From NCBI GenBank assembly GCA_965203535.1, contig OZ241897.1, positions 4,402,001-4,466,000 on the forward strand: a stretch of 64,000 bases of DNA, written 5' to 3'. Below are positions 51,565 to 59,935 of this stretch, piece after piece; the first letter of the stretch is position 1, and the number at the start of each line of letters is the position of its first letter. The notes beneath the pieces were generated by a model that saw only the letters and a program-made list of their open reading frames with translations, was not told where the DNA came from and made no database searches. The translations under genes and the position numbers were made by a program. The DNA comes from JAJDTT01 sp022827025. GTDB taxonomy: Bacteria; Acidobacteriota; UBA6911; RPQK01; JAJDTT01.

Positions 51565-51711
51565 TCAGCCAGCGAGAACACCCACTTCCGCCAGGGAAAT
51601 GTTCCCCAGCACGGCGTTGAGGCTCTTGAACGAGAGCGCGTACCGGCGCAAGCAGCGCAGACGAGGTGTGCAATACTCCTCGAAAAATCGCTCGTAGAAA
51701 CTCCGGACCAT
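51565..51711 (-). pseudogene. Tyrosine-integrase remnant
   Basis: A 48-residue open stretch on the minus strand reads FYERFFEEYCTPRLR, then RRYALSFKSLNAVLG and SLAEV. This is the style of the core-binding domain of phage and island integrases (a WxDFxxxYxxPxLRSWKRYxxSLKxL pattern). A second frame just upstream (51720-51770, MGIYKVKDRRR) looks like the integrase N-terminus. No catalytic domain remains. It fits an old island integrase next to the AT-rich boundary. Confidence 0.5.
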
Positions 51712-51977
51712 CCAGATCGTGCGTTTCCCTCCGGCGATCCTTCACCTTATAGATGCCCATGCATCTCCTCCTTTTTGGATCCGGGTTCTTCGCCGTGAGG
51801 CGAATCGTACCACGGCTCCAGAGAGAACCGGCGAATCTCTCTTCTTTCCCGCAGGAAGTCCTTAATTTCAGTTAACGGTTGCTCTCCAGAGCAATGGAGT
51901 ATTCAGCCGCTCCCGGTGTCAGTGCCCGGCAGAGGCCGCCCAAGGAGTAGAATCGACGACAACTCGTGGAGGAGCAA

Positions 51978-52772
51978 ATGAATGACCCTCATGTTGTCGC
52001 GCTGATCTACCGAATCGAACACGGGCCGTCGGTTGATTACTCCAGGGCGGAGACACTGGATCACGAAGAGGCGAGTTTTCGGATCAAGATTCAGGATGGC
52101 TCAGTACGCTTTGAATTCAAGGATCACCACGCAACGGAAGACGCTGCGCGGGCAACCATTGGAGACTACATTCGTGAATGGGAGTTCCTTGCTGGTCTGT
52201 CTGGGGGGGCAGACCATTTCAGATTGAGGTTTGATTACGCAGAGATTGAAGACCGACGCCCCCCGGTGGATTCGACGCCGGGTGTTGTGAGCCTGAGAGG
52301 CTCCGCTAGGCTTGGGTCGATTCGGGGGCGTGGGACTCTCACGGTCACGCAGCGTCCGCGCCACTATCCCCCGCCGCCAGCGGGAGTCACACTCACTCCT
52401 GATGTGAAGAGCATGTACGATCGCTACATGGGTTTCCGCCAGGGACGAGAGCCTTTGGCGAGCATGGCGTATTTCTGTCTGACCGTCCTTGAGTATTCAC
52501 ACGGAAAGAGGGAGAAGGCGGCTAAGACGTATGGAATTGATCTCGCCGTATTGAAGAAAATTGGTTATTTGTCCTCGGAGAAAGGTGGCCACCACGCGAG
52601 AAAAGCAATCGGCAGGAGCCGGGATCTTACGGATCGGGACCGCCGTTTTCTTGAGGATGCAACCAGGGCCATGATTTACCGGGCGGCTCGGAAGGCCCAA
52701 GATCCTAGTGGCAATCTCCCGAAGATATCTCTGTCGGGTCTTCTCAGGCGTATGAAGGGTTGCCTACCGTGA
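51978..52772 (+). CDS. Conserved-looking hypothetical protein
   Basis: A 264-residue soluble protein I cannot assign. The N-terminal half (about 1-105) is mixed alpha/beta and rich in acidic residues (VDYSRAETLDHEEASFRI, YIREWEFLAGL). The C-terminal half is helical and basic, with a possible small helix-turn-helix (GIDLAVLKKIGYLSSEK). The ATG at 51978 has GGAGGAG ending four bases upstream; the frame also has a GTG at 51966. No signal or membrane segment. It is the first intact gene of the accessory island and stands alone. Confidence 0.7.
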   Translation: MNDPHVVALIYRIEHGPSVDYSRAETLDHEEASFRIKIQDGSVRFEFKDHHATEDAARATIGDYIREWEFLAGLSGGADHFRLRFDYAEIEDRRPPVDSTPGVVSLRGSARLGSIRGRGTLTVTQRPRHYPPPPAGVTLTPDVKSMYDRYMGFRQGREPLASMAYFCLTVLEYSHGKREKAAKTYGIDLAVLKKIGYLSSEKGGHHARKAIGRSRDLTDRDRRFLEDATRAMIYRAARKAQDPSGNLPKISLSGLLRRMKGCLP

Positions 52773-52952
52773 GCGGAACTCCGCGAGGCGAGTGTGGTCC
52801 ACGAGTTCGCCCATATTTCGCAACGTGAAGACTTTGCCCCGAGTGGAAAGGAGCAGCTTCTCCATGTCCTTCCGGCGCACGCCGAAACGGCACCCTGCTA
52901 TACAGGCGACCACCTTTAACACAATCAGTCCGATGACTACAGCAACGACCAT
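52764..52952 (-). CDS. Possible small single-span membrane protein
   Basis: A 62-residue frame with an N-terminal hydrophobic helix (VVAVVIGLIVLKVVACIAG) and a basic, amphipathic tail (RKDMEKLLLSTRGKVFTLRN). It overlaps the convergent gene by nine bases. The ORF could begin at 53009, but the hydrophobic start at 52952 is more natural. No clear ribosome-binding site, so it is only possible. Confidence 0.35.
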   Translation of the reverse strand: MVVAVVIGLIVLKVVACIAGCRFGVRRKDMEKLLLSTRGKVFTLRNMGELVDHTRLAEFRSR

Positions 52953-53271
52953 CCTGGGCAGGATCGCGTGTTGAAGACCGACTGCCGGTTCAGAGCTCGC
53001 GGACCACAAATTGGGCTCCGCCCGTTTACGAGAAATTCCCCCCCTCCGCCGCGAGGCGCTGCCGGTGCCTGGACCGCGTCGAAATCTCTATGTCCTCACT
53101 TCGCGGGCCGGAGCCGAAGCGGCAGAGGCCGTCTACAGAGCCGCTCGGATTTCAGGAATTCTCACGCGGAGGATGGGCAGCCCGGATTCGTCTGCGGCAG
53201 GGGCCTGGAATTATCGTGACCTTCTTCGAGGGCAAGAGTGGGCCGGATTCGGCCTGCTATCATCCGCCCTC

Positions 53272-53745
53272 ATGAGACACACACTGCGTGCCGTGACCCT
53301 GGTGGTCATGATCCTGTCGGTCGCCGCACAGAGCAAAGACTGGAGCAACCGGAACCTGAGCGATCGAGACCTGAGCGGTCGAGATCTCAGCGGCTTCAAT
53401 TTCCGGTACTCAAACCTGAGCGGAGCCGACCTAAGTAACGCCAACCTGTCGGGCGTGGACCTCCAAGGGGCGAGACTGCTGGAGGCGAACCTGAGCGGAG
53501 CCGATCTCGCCGAAGCATTCCTGGGACAGGCGGACCTGTCGGGGACGAACCTGAGCAAAGCAAGCCTCACCGGAGCGTATCTGGGTCAGGCTGTCCTGCG
53601 AGAGGCGGATCTTAGGCACGCTGACCTGAGCAAGGCCGACCTAGAGGGAGCGAAGCTCGAAGGGACACGGTTGGAGGGGGCGGATCTGCGGTGCTCCGAA
53701 ACCTTGCCTCCGATGGAACCGAGCCGAGATGGCCCCGCCCCGTGA
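53272..53745 (+). CDS. Secreted pentapeptide-repeat protein
   Basis: A 157-residue protein with a signal peptide (residues 1-20) and about 20 continuous A(D/N)LSx-type pentapeptides from residue 25 to 145 (for example ANLSGADLAEA, GADLSNANLSG). These form a right-handed quadrilateral beta-helix. Its export argues against the gyrase-protection role of cytosolic relatives. The ORF reaches back to 53011, but the ATG at 53272 gives the signal. Confidence 0.8.
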   Translation: MRHTLRAVTLVVMILSVAAQSKDWSNRNLSDRDLSGRDLSGFNFRYSNLSGADLSNANLSGVDLQGARLLEANLSGADLAEAFLGQADLSGTNLSKASLTGAYLGQAVLREADLRHADLSKADLEGAKLEGTRLEGADLRCSETLPPMEPSRDGPAP

Positions 53746-53946
53746 CGCTCCGATTGTCAATGATTCCAGGGCCGGATTCTCTGAATAGACTCGGGAGGCC
53801 TTAGAAAAGTGGGGTTTCGTGTCGATCGGGGAGCGCACATGGGACAACGGGGGACATGTGCACAACAGAGGCCTTTCGACGTGCACGGACACTTTTCTCT
53901 AACCTGCGGTCCCCGTGTCGGTTACGGCTCGCCTCGCGACTCCGCC

Positions 53947-54067
53947 GTGCCGATCGGGGAATTTTGAAGGGGACGGGAGCGACCCCCCCTTTTTGCCTCC
54001 CGGATCGGCACAGCGGGGCAGGCTGATGTGCACTGGCGTACCATCGCCTGGGGGGGTCGCTCCCGTC
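53947..54067. repeat. Hairpin/MITE-like element, left copy
   Basis: A nested palindromic unit. GTGCCGATC-GGGG pairs with CCCGGATCGGCAC (53947-54011), and GACGGGAGCGACCCCCC (53972-53988) is exactly repeated in inverted form as GGGGGGTCGCTCCCGTC (54051-54067). A diverged copy in opposite orientation is at 58544-58676. The surrounding 53746-54343 holds no gene I can support. Confidence 0.6.
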
Positions 54068-54343
54068 TCAATTATCCCTGCGGGAAGGCCCGGACCATGG
54101 GCATGGCCCACAAATGGCACGCTGACGTGCTGGAGAGAGACTCGATGAAGTGGCGGCACGCGGTGCTCGTGCTGGCCGATACGGCCGCGGTGATCTGGCG
54201 CACCCGATACGATCCCAGAGCCGGATTGCAGACAAGGTCTAATTGTCAGGCTGATATCATTTACTCTATATATATTCCTACCTTCTTGACGATACCCTTT
54301 AGTGGCATTGAATCATCCAATGCCGTGAAGATCGTTCATTGCA

Positions 54344-54832
54344 ATGCGTCCACAGGAGGAAAATGCTCATGCAGCAGTCTTCATTCGAGTCCAGCCAGAC
54401 AGGATCTGGGACGGACACCCCAACCAGACCCGCTTCGGATGCTACATTAACGGGCTCGACCGAACCCAACAGGGAGTTCTCCAGTTCACTAGTGACGATA
54501 CGAGCGATCCTAGCTCGATGAAGCGCAAGCTTTCCGCGTTCAATCTCAGCGAGGATCCCTTCGACAACCCTACCCAAAAGTACCGGGTGCAGATCATCGA
54601 AGAGGAGAAGCTGGACTCCGGCACCTGGAAACTACAGTGGGGCGCCGAAGTCTGGAACCGGAACACTAACACTAAGATTGGCGAAGAGAAGTGGGTCACC
54701 GAGGATGATCTGGCCGCCGCCAAAGTGGCCATTCCTGAACTCTCTGGCTCTCGATTTGCCATGGGATTGGGGCCGGGGACCGACGGAACTATCGTCACCG
54801 TTTTCGTCAGCACGAATTACTGGCACTTCTAG
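54344..54832 (+). CDS. A-family protein, copy A1 (5'-truncated)
   Basis: A 162-residue open frame that matches the last two-thirds of A2 (59122-59925): shared blocks TRFGC, LSEDPF, KYRVQIIEEE and a C-terminal STNYWHF. Similarity to A2 and A3 begins before the first ATG, in codons just after an in-frame TGA (54326-54328), and the preceding bases fit A3 only in another frame, consistent with a 1-base insertion. So A1 probably lost its first 90 or so residues and may be a pseudogene. Lower GC than core genes. It precedes B1 by 32 bp on the same strand. Confidence 0.5.
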   Translation: MRPQEENAHAAVFIRVQPDRIWDGHPNQTRFGCYINGLDRTQQGVLQFTSDDTSDPSSMKRKLSAFNLSEDPFDNPTQKYRVQIIEEEKLDSGTWKLQWGAEVWNRNTNTKIGEEKWVTEDDLAAAKVAIPELSGSRFAMGLGPGTDGTIVTVFVSTNYWHF

Positions 54833-54864
54833 TTCCACTGGTACCACTGCTGCACGTCGCCGCC

Positions 54865-55725
54865 ATGGAAAAGATCATGCGAATCGCCGGGTTCTCCGCA
54901 ATAGTGCTCCCCGCCGTTCTCGCTATCTGGATTTTCGTTGTCGGCGCGGCCAAGAGTGCCGAAAAGGAGATCCTGTTCCCGATTGTGACTCACGTCGGAA
55001 ACCACAACTCATATCTGTACATGCTGAACCCATCATCCAAGTACTGGATGAGAGGCGAGCTAGAAGAAAGGAGCCCAGGCCGAGGGGGGAGCCATAAACC
55101 CATCAACATTGCTCCCGGTTCCATGTCTAGCTCCTTTCCCAATTGGGATTTCGCAGGCCCCGGAGAATGGAAGAGGGGGTGGGCGAGAGCGAGATATCAT
55201 TTCACAGGAGTTTCCGAGGCTGACAAAGAGCGAGTGGAGAATCTTCGCCTTTTGGCTTGGACCGAACTGATCCTTCTCGAACGAAAGGGATGGCGTGGAG
55301 ACCCGACCAATCCGCTGCTGGCAGTAGCGAGCATCCCCGCTGTAGAGCCTGCTTTGGAGTTCAGAGTCGCCGGAATCCACCGAAAAAACCCAAGGGCCGA
55401 GGGGGAGCCAGAGGCCGAGGCGGCGATAGTGATTCTCAATCCCTCCGAGGAGCCAATCCAGATTGAAGTGACCCTGTTCCACTACAACAACGAGGAGGAG
55501 GTCCAGGTCAAGAACACGCTCTCCGTCCCTCCCATGGATCGCCTGAGCCGGTTCCTGTGGGAGTTGATGACCGAAGGTAAGGACGATCCTCCGGAGCGCC
55601 CCGAGCGCTCCTCCCGAAGCACGCTGCACATTCGAGGCGGTGCCCCGATCGCCGTCGCAGCTTTGCTCTACTATCCGGACGGGGTGTTTGCAAACCTTCC
55701 GGTCGTGAGGGTGGGGGACAAATAG
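54865..55725 (+). CDS. B-family membrane-anchored protein, copy B1
   Basis: A 286-residue protein with one N-terminal hydrophobic helix (about 5-28; the second ATG at 54877 is a good alternative start) and an exported domain. It shares with B2 and B3 the EPALEFRV strand, ILNPSEEPIQIEV, the PPMDRLSRFLWEL helix and GGAPIAVAALLY near the C-terminus. These fit a small beta-sandwich seen in surface proteins of this phylum (NP-V-V ... fl-el ... piav-al), recalled from memory. It carries an extra basic, Arg/Pro-rich stretch near residues 170-185. Paired with A1. Confidence 0.65.
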   Translation: MEKIMRIAGFSAIVLPAVLAIWIFVVGAAKSAEKEILFPIVTHVGNHNSYLYMLNPSSKYWMRGELEERSPGRGGSHKPINIAPGSMSSSFPNWDFAGPGEWKRGWARARYHFTGVSEADKERVENLRLLAWTELILLERKGWRGDPTNPLLAVASIPAVEPALEFRVAGIHRKNPRAEGEPEAEAAIVILNPSEEPIQIEVTLFHYNNEEEVQVKNTLSVPPMDRLSRFLWELMTEGKDDPPERPERSSRSTLHIRGGAPIAVAALLYYPDGVFANLPVVRVGDK

Positions 55726-56065
55726 GGGTCCTGCTGGTCCACTGAAGGGTCGAATCCGTTTCCTACCAAGAACTGCCGGAGAGCATATCGAGATTCCCCG
55801 TGATTTGACCCATGCGGTTTCGGAGTTCGATGTGACCCCGGACCGCCTCGGTCATGGTCCGAGCGCTCCTTCGGGATGATAGCGATCCAGGCGGCTCCCT
55901 TCCGGATCGTGACCTCGATGGGGCGACCCACTACGTTGTCGGGGAGAAGAGTAGGACGATCTAATTCGAGCGAGCCAGGTGTGTTTTGGAACTCAATAAA
56001 CCCTGGGCATGGCCATCCCCTTGGCCTCCCGGCCCTCAATAGAGCCGGAGTTGCCCGTCTCGTTG
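55726..56065. other. Intergenic with a possible gene remnant
   Basis: No intact gene. On the minus strand near 55866-56040 one frame reads as protein-like (LPDNVVGRPIEVTIRKGAAW) but has no start and no family I can name. The minus-strand 3' end of the IS-split zinc-ribbon gene falls at 56030-56065 (see the pseudogene at 58102). Confidence 0.3.
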
Positions 56066-56071
56066 CTTAGT

Positions 56072-58101
56072 CGGAACTTCACTGCGCCTCAAACCATAGA
56101 AAATCATTGAAATGGGGTCGTTTACGGCTCCTTAGGACGGGTCTGTAACTGGATATTTGTTTCCATGTTTGGGACGTGTCATATTACCCGTGTATCATTG
56201 CTATGTGGTTATTTCTGTTCCTTATCGTGTTTCCATGTAATAGGTCCTCATCACTATGTCCTATCACGTCGATGTCATCCCCAACCGCAACAGCCCTCCC
56301 GCCATCCTCTTCCGTGAAGCCAAACGCGAGGGCAAGCGCATCCGTCGCACCACCCTCGCCAACCTCTCCAAACTCCCCCCGGAGATCGTCAACGGCATCC
56401 GCGCCCTGCTCAAGGGGGGGCAGGTCTATCGCCCTCTGGGCAAGTCTCTCGCCATTCGCCGCGCCCTGCCCCATGGCCATGTCGCCGCCCTCCTCGGCCT
56501 GGCCCGCCAACTCGGTCTGGAGCGCATCCTGCACCGTCAACGCAGCCGCCACCGCGACCTCGCGCTGGCCGCCATCCTCTCCCGGGTCCTGCAACCCCTC
56601 TCCAAGCTCGCCACCGCCCGGAGCCTCTCCCCCTCCACCGCCACCCACAGCCTGGGTCCTCTGCTCGGCCTCGGTCCGGTCCACGGCAACGAGGTGCTGG
56701 GGATGCTCGACTGGTTGCTCCGGCGGCAGGTCTGGATCGAGAAGAGTCTGGCGCGTCGCCACCTCGAGGGCCGAACCCTCCTCTTGTACGACGTCAGTTC
56801 CTGCTACCTCGAGGGGCGCGACTCTCCCCTGGCCGCGTTCGGCCACAACCGGGACGGCAAGCCGGGCAAGCAGCAGTTCGTCTTCGGCCTGCTTTGCAGC
56901 GGGGACGGTTGCCCGCTGGCGGTCGACGTGTTCCCGGGCAACACGGCGGATCCCACCACGGTGGCGGCGCAGGTGAAGAAGATCCAGGGACGCTTCGGCA
57001 TCGAATCCATCGCCTTGGTCGGGGACCGCGGCATGCTCACCACGGCCCGGATCCGGAAAGACCTCACCCCGGCCGGATTCGACTGGATCTCGGCCCTGAG
57101 AACGGACGCCATCCGCACACTGCTGCGGCCCTCCCCAGCGGACGGAGACCAGGGGGAGGCCCCGTTGCGGCCGGGCGAGTTGGTGCCGGACGGGATCGCG
57201 GAGATCGTGAGTCCGGAGTTTCCCGGCGAGCGCCTGATGGTCTGCCTCAATCCCCGCTTGCGCCAGGAGCGCGCCCGCAAGCGCGAGGATCTGCTGTGCG
57301 CCACGGAGAAGATCCTCCAAACCATTGCCGCCGCCGTGCGCTCCCCCAGATCCCGGCTGCGCGGCCAGCAGGCGATCAACCGCCGGGTGGGGCGGGACGT
57401 GAGCCGCAAGAAGGTGGACAAACACTTCCGGATCGAGGTGACCGACGACGACATCCGCTGGTCCAGACGCCAGGAGAAGATCGACGCCGAGGCGCAGTTG
57501 GACGGGATCTACGTGATTCGGACCAGCCTGGAGACCTCCGCCCTCGGGGCCGGGGAGGCGGTGGAGGCGTACAAGTCTCTGTCCCAGGTCGAACGGGCAT
57601 TTCGCTCGCTCAAGACGACGCAGCTGGCCCTGCGCCCGGTCTACGTCTACAGCGAGGATCATGTGCGCGGGCACGTCTTTTTGTGTCTGCTGGCGTATTA
57701 CCTGGAATGGCACCTGCGGCGGCGTCTGGCGCCGCTGCTGTTCGAGGAAGAGGACCGGGCGGGGGCGCGAGCGTTGCGCCAGTCCCCGGTGGAAAAGGCG
57801 CAGGTCTCCGCGCGCACGAAAGCCAAGGCCGCCCGCAAGCGAACGGCGGAGGGGTTCCCCGTGCACAGCCTGCGGACGTTGCTGGCCGATCTCGGCACGC
57901 TCACCCTCAACCAGGTGACTCTGCCGGACGCCCCGGATCACCCGTTTCCGATGTTCGCCAAGCCGACCCCCCTGCAAAGGAAGGCATTCGATCTGCTGGG
58001 CGTGGAGCCGACCCGATTTGTTGCCAGTAATTTGGCAGGTTGATTTCTTCTATCTCCCTGAATTACAAACGGATTAGACCAATATTGGAAGTGAAGTTCC
58101 G
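56072..58101 (+). mobile_element. Complete IS1634-type insertion sequence with 6-bp target duplication
   Basis: A 2030-bp element. Its ends are a perfect 12-bp inverted repeat, CGGAACTTCACT at 56072-56083 and AGTGAAGTTCCG at 58090-58101. It is flanked by the direct repeat CTTAGT (56066-56071 and 58102-58107). The single gene inside is an intact transposase. Intact ends, gene and duplication point to a recent insertion. Confidence 0.93.
56256..58043 (+). CDS. IS1634-family (IS4-superfamily) transposase
   Basis: A 595-residue DDE transposase. The catalytic Asp residues are in LLYDVSSCYLEG (about 180) and VGDRGMLT (about 262), and the Glu is in SQVERAFRSLKT (about 449), with the YREK-like context replaced by RAFRSLK. 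Full length for the family with no frameshift. The GC content is high, unlike the surrounding island, which suggests the IS came from, or is shared with, a GC-rich genome such as the host chromosome. Confidence 0.95.
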   Translation: MSYHVDVIPNRNSPPAILFREAKREGKRIRRTTLANLSKLPPEIVNGIRALLKGGQVYRPLGKSLAIRRALPHGHVAALLGLARQLGLERILHRQRSRHRDLALAAILSRVLQPLSKLATARSLSPSTATHSLGPLLGLGPVHGNEVLGMLDWLLRRQVWIEKSLARRHLEGRTLLLYDVSSCYLEGRDSPLAAFGHNRDGKPGKQQFVFGLLCSGDGCPLAVDVFPGNTADPTTVAAQVKKIQGRFGIESIALVGDRGMLTTARIRKDLTPAGFDWISALRTDAIRTLLRPSPADGDQGEAPLRPGELVPDGIAEIVSPEFPGERLMVCLNPRLRQERARKREDLLCATEKILQTIAAAVRSPRSRLRGQQAINRRVGRDVSRKKVDKHFRIEVTDDDIRWSRRQEKIDAEAQLDGIYVIRTSLETSALGAGEAVEAYKSLSQVERAFRSLKTTQLALRPVYVYSEDHVRGHVFLCLLAYYLEWHLRRRLAPLLFEEEDRAGARALRQSPVEKAQVSARTKAKAARKRTAEGFPVHSLRTLLADLGTLTLNQVTLPDAPDHPFPMFAKPTPLQRKAFDLLGVEPTRFVASNLAG

Positions 58102-58484
58102 CTTAGTGCGTTCCCGATAGTGCGCGGACCCCATCTGCCGACGGCAACGCTCACACAGCGGCTCGCCCATGCGGGGATTCCGTCCACGCCGGACGCAGGG
58201 CCGGGACTCCATTCAGCGCAACAGGGTTTCGTTGACCCTCCCGCAGCGCTCGCAGTGCGGGGGAACGCGCATTGCCCGCAGATCGCGGCAGCCGGCGTAA
58301 GTTCGCTCGAAGCTCAGGGATTCTTTCTCCTCGCCGGGATGGGTTCGCACTTGTCGCCGCAACGGGGGCATCGGCTCCGGTGGCCTTGGTAGCCACAGTG
58401 CGGGCAGCAATAGGTGCGCCGACGGCGAAGCACCTTGGCCGCCTGATGAAGGGACAGTTCCACGTTGCCGACCCTCGCACTCAT
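58102..58484 (-). pseudogene. Zinc-ribbon protein gene, broken by frameshift, stop and IS insertion
   Basis: Read on the minus strand from the ATG at 58484, 56 codons give a CXXC-rich ribbon (CCPHCGYQGHRSRCPRCGDKC) before a TGA at 58314. A second frame continues with CRDLRAMRVPPHCERCGRVNETLL, then a TGA, then CVRRGRNPRMGEPLCERCRRQM. The IS lies immediately beyond. If the IS and one target copy are removed, the frame runs a further eight codons into the left flank (RDGQLRLY) and stops. So one multi-ribbon protein of about 140 residues has decayed and then been hit by the IS. Function unknown; CXXC ribbons usually bind nucleic acid or metal. Confidence 0.5.
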
Positions 58485-58543
58485 CAGACCCTATCCTGGC
58501 ACACCCCCGGTGTCATTTCAGGCCTTCCCGCCAGGGATTGATG

Positions 58544-58676
58544 AGACGGAGCGACCCTCCCAGGGGGTGTTGCGCAAATGTGATTTGCGCAACGCCGCCG
58601 TGCCCGATTCGGGCAGCAAAAAGGGGGAGGGGTCGCTCCCGTCCACTTCCGATCTCCCGGATCGGCACCGCGGACC
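58544..58676. repeat. Hairpin/MITE-like element, right copy
   Basis: GACGGAGCGACCCTCCC (58544-58560) faces GGGAGGGGTCGCTCCCGTC (58625-58643), and GTGCC-GATTCGGGCAG and CCGGATCGGCAC arms lie further out (to 58676). The reverse complement follows the left copy at 53947 closely (CCCCCTTTTTGC and GTGCCGATCCGGG), so the two are inverted copies. Confidence 0.55.
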
Positions 58677-58786
58677 CGAGGTTATGGAGCCGTAACTGAC
58701 TGAAAGGAAAGAAGATCGGGGAAAGCGTATTTGTGAATCCACCCCGCTTGTCCCATTCACACTCCCGGGTCGGCACGAGACTCCCT

Positions 58787-58900
58787 TTACGCACTGCCGA
58801 AACGAGCCTCGATAAGCCTTATCAGCCGGGAGTGCCCCAGCACGACGATCAGAGCGTGGCGCTGGCCCCACGGTAGTCGGACCTGGGCGAAGTCCACACT
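58787..58900 (-). pseudogene. IS21 IstA-like fragment
   Basis: The minus-strand frame reads VDFAQVRLPWGQRHALIVVLGHSRL, the style of the start of the IstA DDE domain (VDF-G-RLP-G ... VVLGYSR). Only about 38 residues remain, with no start and no catalytic triad. It abuts the 140-bp repeat S1. Confidence 0.5.
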
Positions 58901-59034
58901 GGATATGACTGCCTCCCGCCGCATCGACTGCTTTTTCCTCCGACACTTTCGATCAACCTCCGGTATGTATCCCAATGATCGGACTTTCGGTCTGATCTAC
59001 GGAATTAACCCGTTGGCCAGACACCAGTCCATAG
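58897..59034. repeat. Direct repeat S1
   Basis: About 140 bp that recur in the same orientation at 63467-63604 with roughly 70 percent identity by eye (shared GGATATGAC, CCGACACTTT, ACCTCCGGTATGTATC and TTCGGTCTG strings). Sequence beyond the repeat differs on both sides at the two sites. The two copies flank the A2-B2-tRNA-B3-A3 block. Confidence 0.65.
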
Positions 59035-59121
59035 CAGCATCCGCGAATCTTTGCGGTGGAGCTTGGGTTCCCATGAGTTCCACAGCGTAACGCTAACGTT
59101 CAACAACGAAAGGAGACTAAC

Positions 59122-59925
59122 ATGGGATGGAACAGTCAACAGCATTGGGAGGAGAAGTTCGGCGATACCACGCCGAACCTCACCACTTACGGAGCCTGGG
59201 ACGAGTGGCACACAGACTCACTAGTCCACCCTGCCGTCGTCGAAAGACGAGGGAGGTGCCAGCTTGCGTTGGAGTCACCGGAAGGCATCAGCGGAGCGGT
59301 CTCGCATAAGTCTCACGTGCCCCGGTTACACTTCAACCAAGGAGTGAACCGCCGGAACAAGTGGAGGGCCACAATGGACTTCGATCCAAGGGTCCGCTAC
59401 AACCCTCGCCACGGCCACGCCGGAATCTTCATGCGTGTTCACAACGACCGCACATACTGGGACCCGTTGAAGGGCAAGTGGTTCAAAGGCACCACGCGCT
59501 TCGGGTGTTTCGTCCGAGGCGAGAGAGAAGGGGCCGTGCTCCAAGGTGCCATCCAGTTGGACGGGGACAAGATTCGGTCCAACCCGAATGAGAAGCTGGA
59601 GGCGAAGCGCGAACTGGTACGGTTCGGGTTGAGTGAAGACCCATTCAGCAACACCTCCGGCGACATCTACCGGGTGGAGATCATCGAGGAGGAGTTGTAC
59701 ATTCCGCCGCGTCAAGAGTGGGTCACGCAATGGCAGGCCAAGGTCTACAACCTGGACAACGGAGGTGAGATCGGTGAGAGTGTGGTCCGGACGGAACTCT
59801 ATCTGGAACAGCAAGGCATGGTGATCCCGTCACTGGATCATTCCAAGCTGGCGATCGGTTCCGGCCCTGCCCACCAAGGCCGGGTTGACGCGACGCTGAT
59901 AGCGACGAATTACTGGATTTACTAG
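59122..59925 (+). CDS. A-family protein, copy A2 (full length)
   Basis: A 267-residue soluble-looking protein of unknown function and the only copy with an intact N-terminus: AAGGAGACTAAC precedes the ATG, and the first 45 residues are acidic and Trp-rich. Conserved blocks shared with A1 and A3: RNKW (about 85-88), GIFMRVHNDRTYW, TTRFGCFVRG, DKIRSNPNEKLE, SEDPF, YRVEIIEE and the terminal ATNYWIY. No signal peptide or membrane helix. The pattern of short beta strands with conserved aromatics suggests a beta-sandwich or lectin-like fold; that is inference. Convergent with B2; the stop codons are 10 bp apart. Confidence 0.75.
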   Translation: MGWNSQQHWEEKFGDTTPNLTTYGAWDEWHTDSLVHPAVVERRGRCQLALESPEGISGAVSHKSHVPRLHFNQGVNRRNKWRATMDFDPRVRYNPRHGHAGIFMRVHNDRTYWDPLKGKWFKGTTRFGCFVRGEREGAVLQGAIQLDGDKIRSNPNEKLEAKRELVRFGLSEDPFSNTSGDIYRVEIIEEELYIPPRQEWVTQWQAKVYNLDNGGEIGESVVRTELYLEQQGMVIPSLDHSKLAIGSGPAHQGRVDATLIATNYWIY

Positions 59926-59935
59926 GGAAGGAGGC

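Noticed and set aside
53885..53910. Possible third copy of the S repeat near A1
   Set aside because: Only about 24 bases resemble it (GGACACTTTTC and ACCTGCGGT), too short to separate from chance.
54028..54450. 140-residue plus-strand frame before A1
   Set aside because: It crosses the palindromic element, has no ribosome-binding site and no similarity to the A or B families.
54363..54521. Frame with a good AGGAGG and ATG inside A1
   Set aside because: It runs out of phase with the conserved A-family frame and reads as low-complexity Ser/Thr; the Shine-Dalgarno-like string is probably chance.
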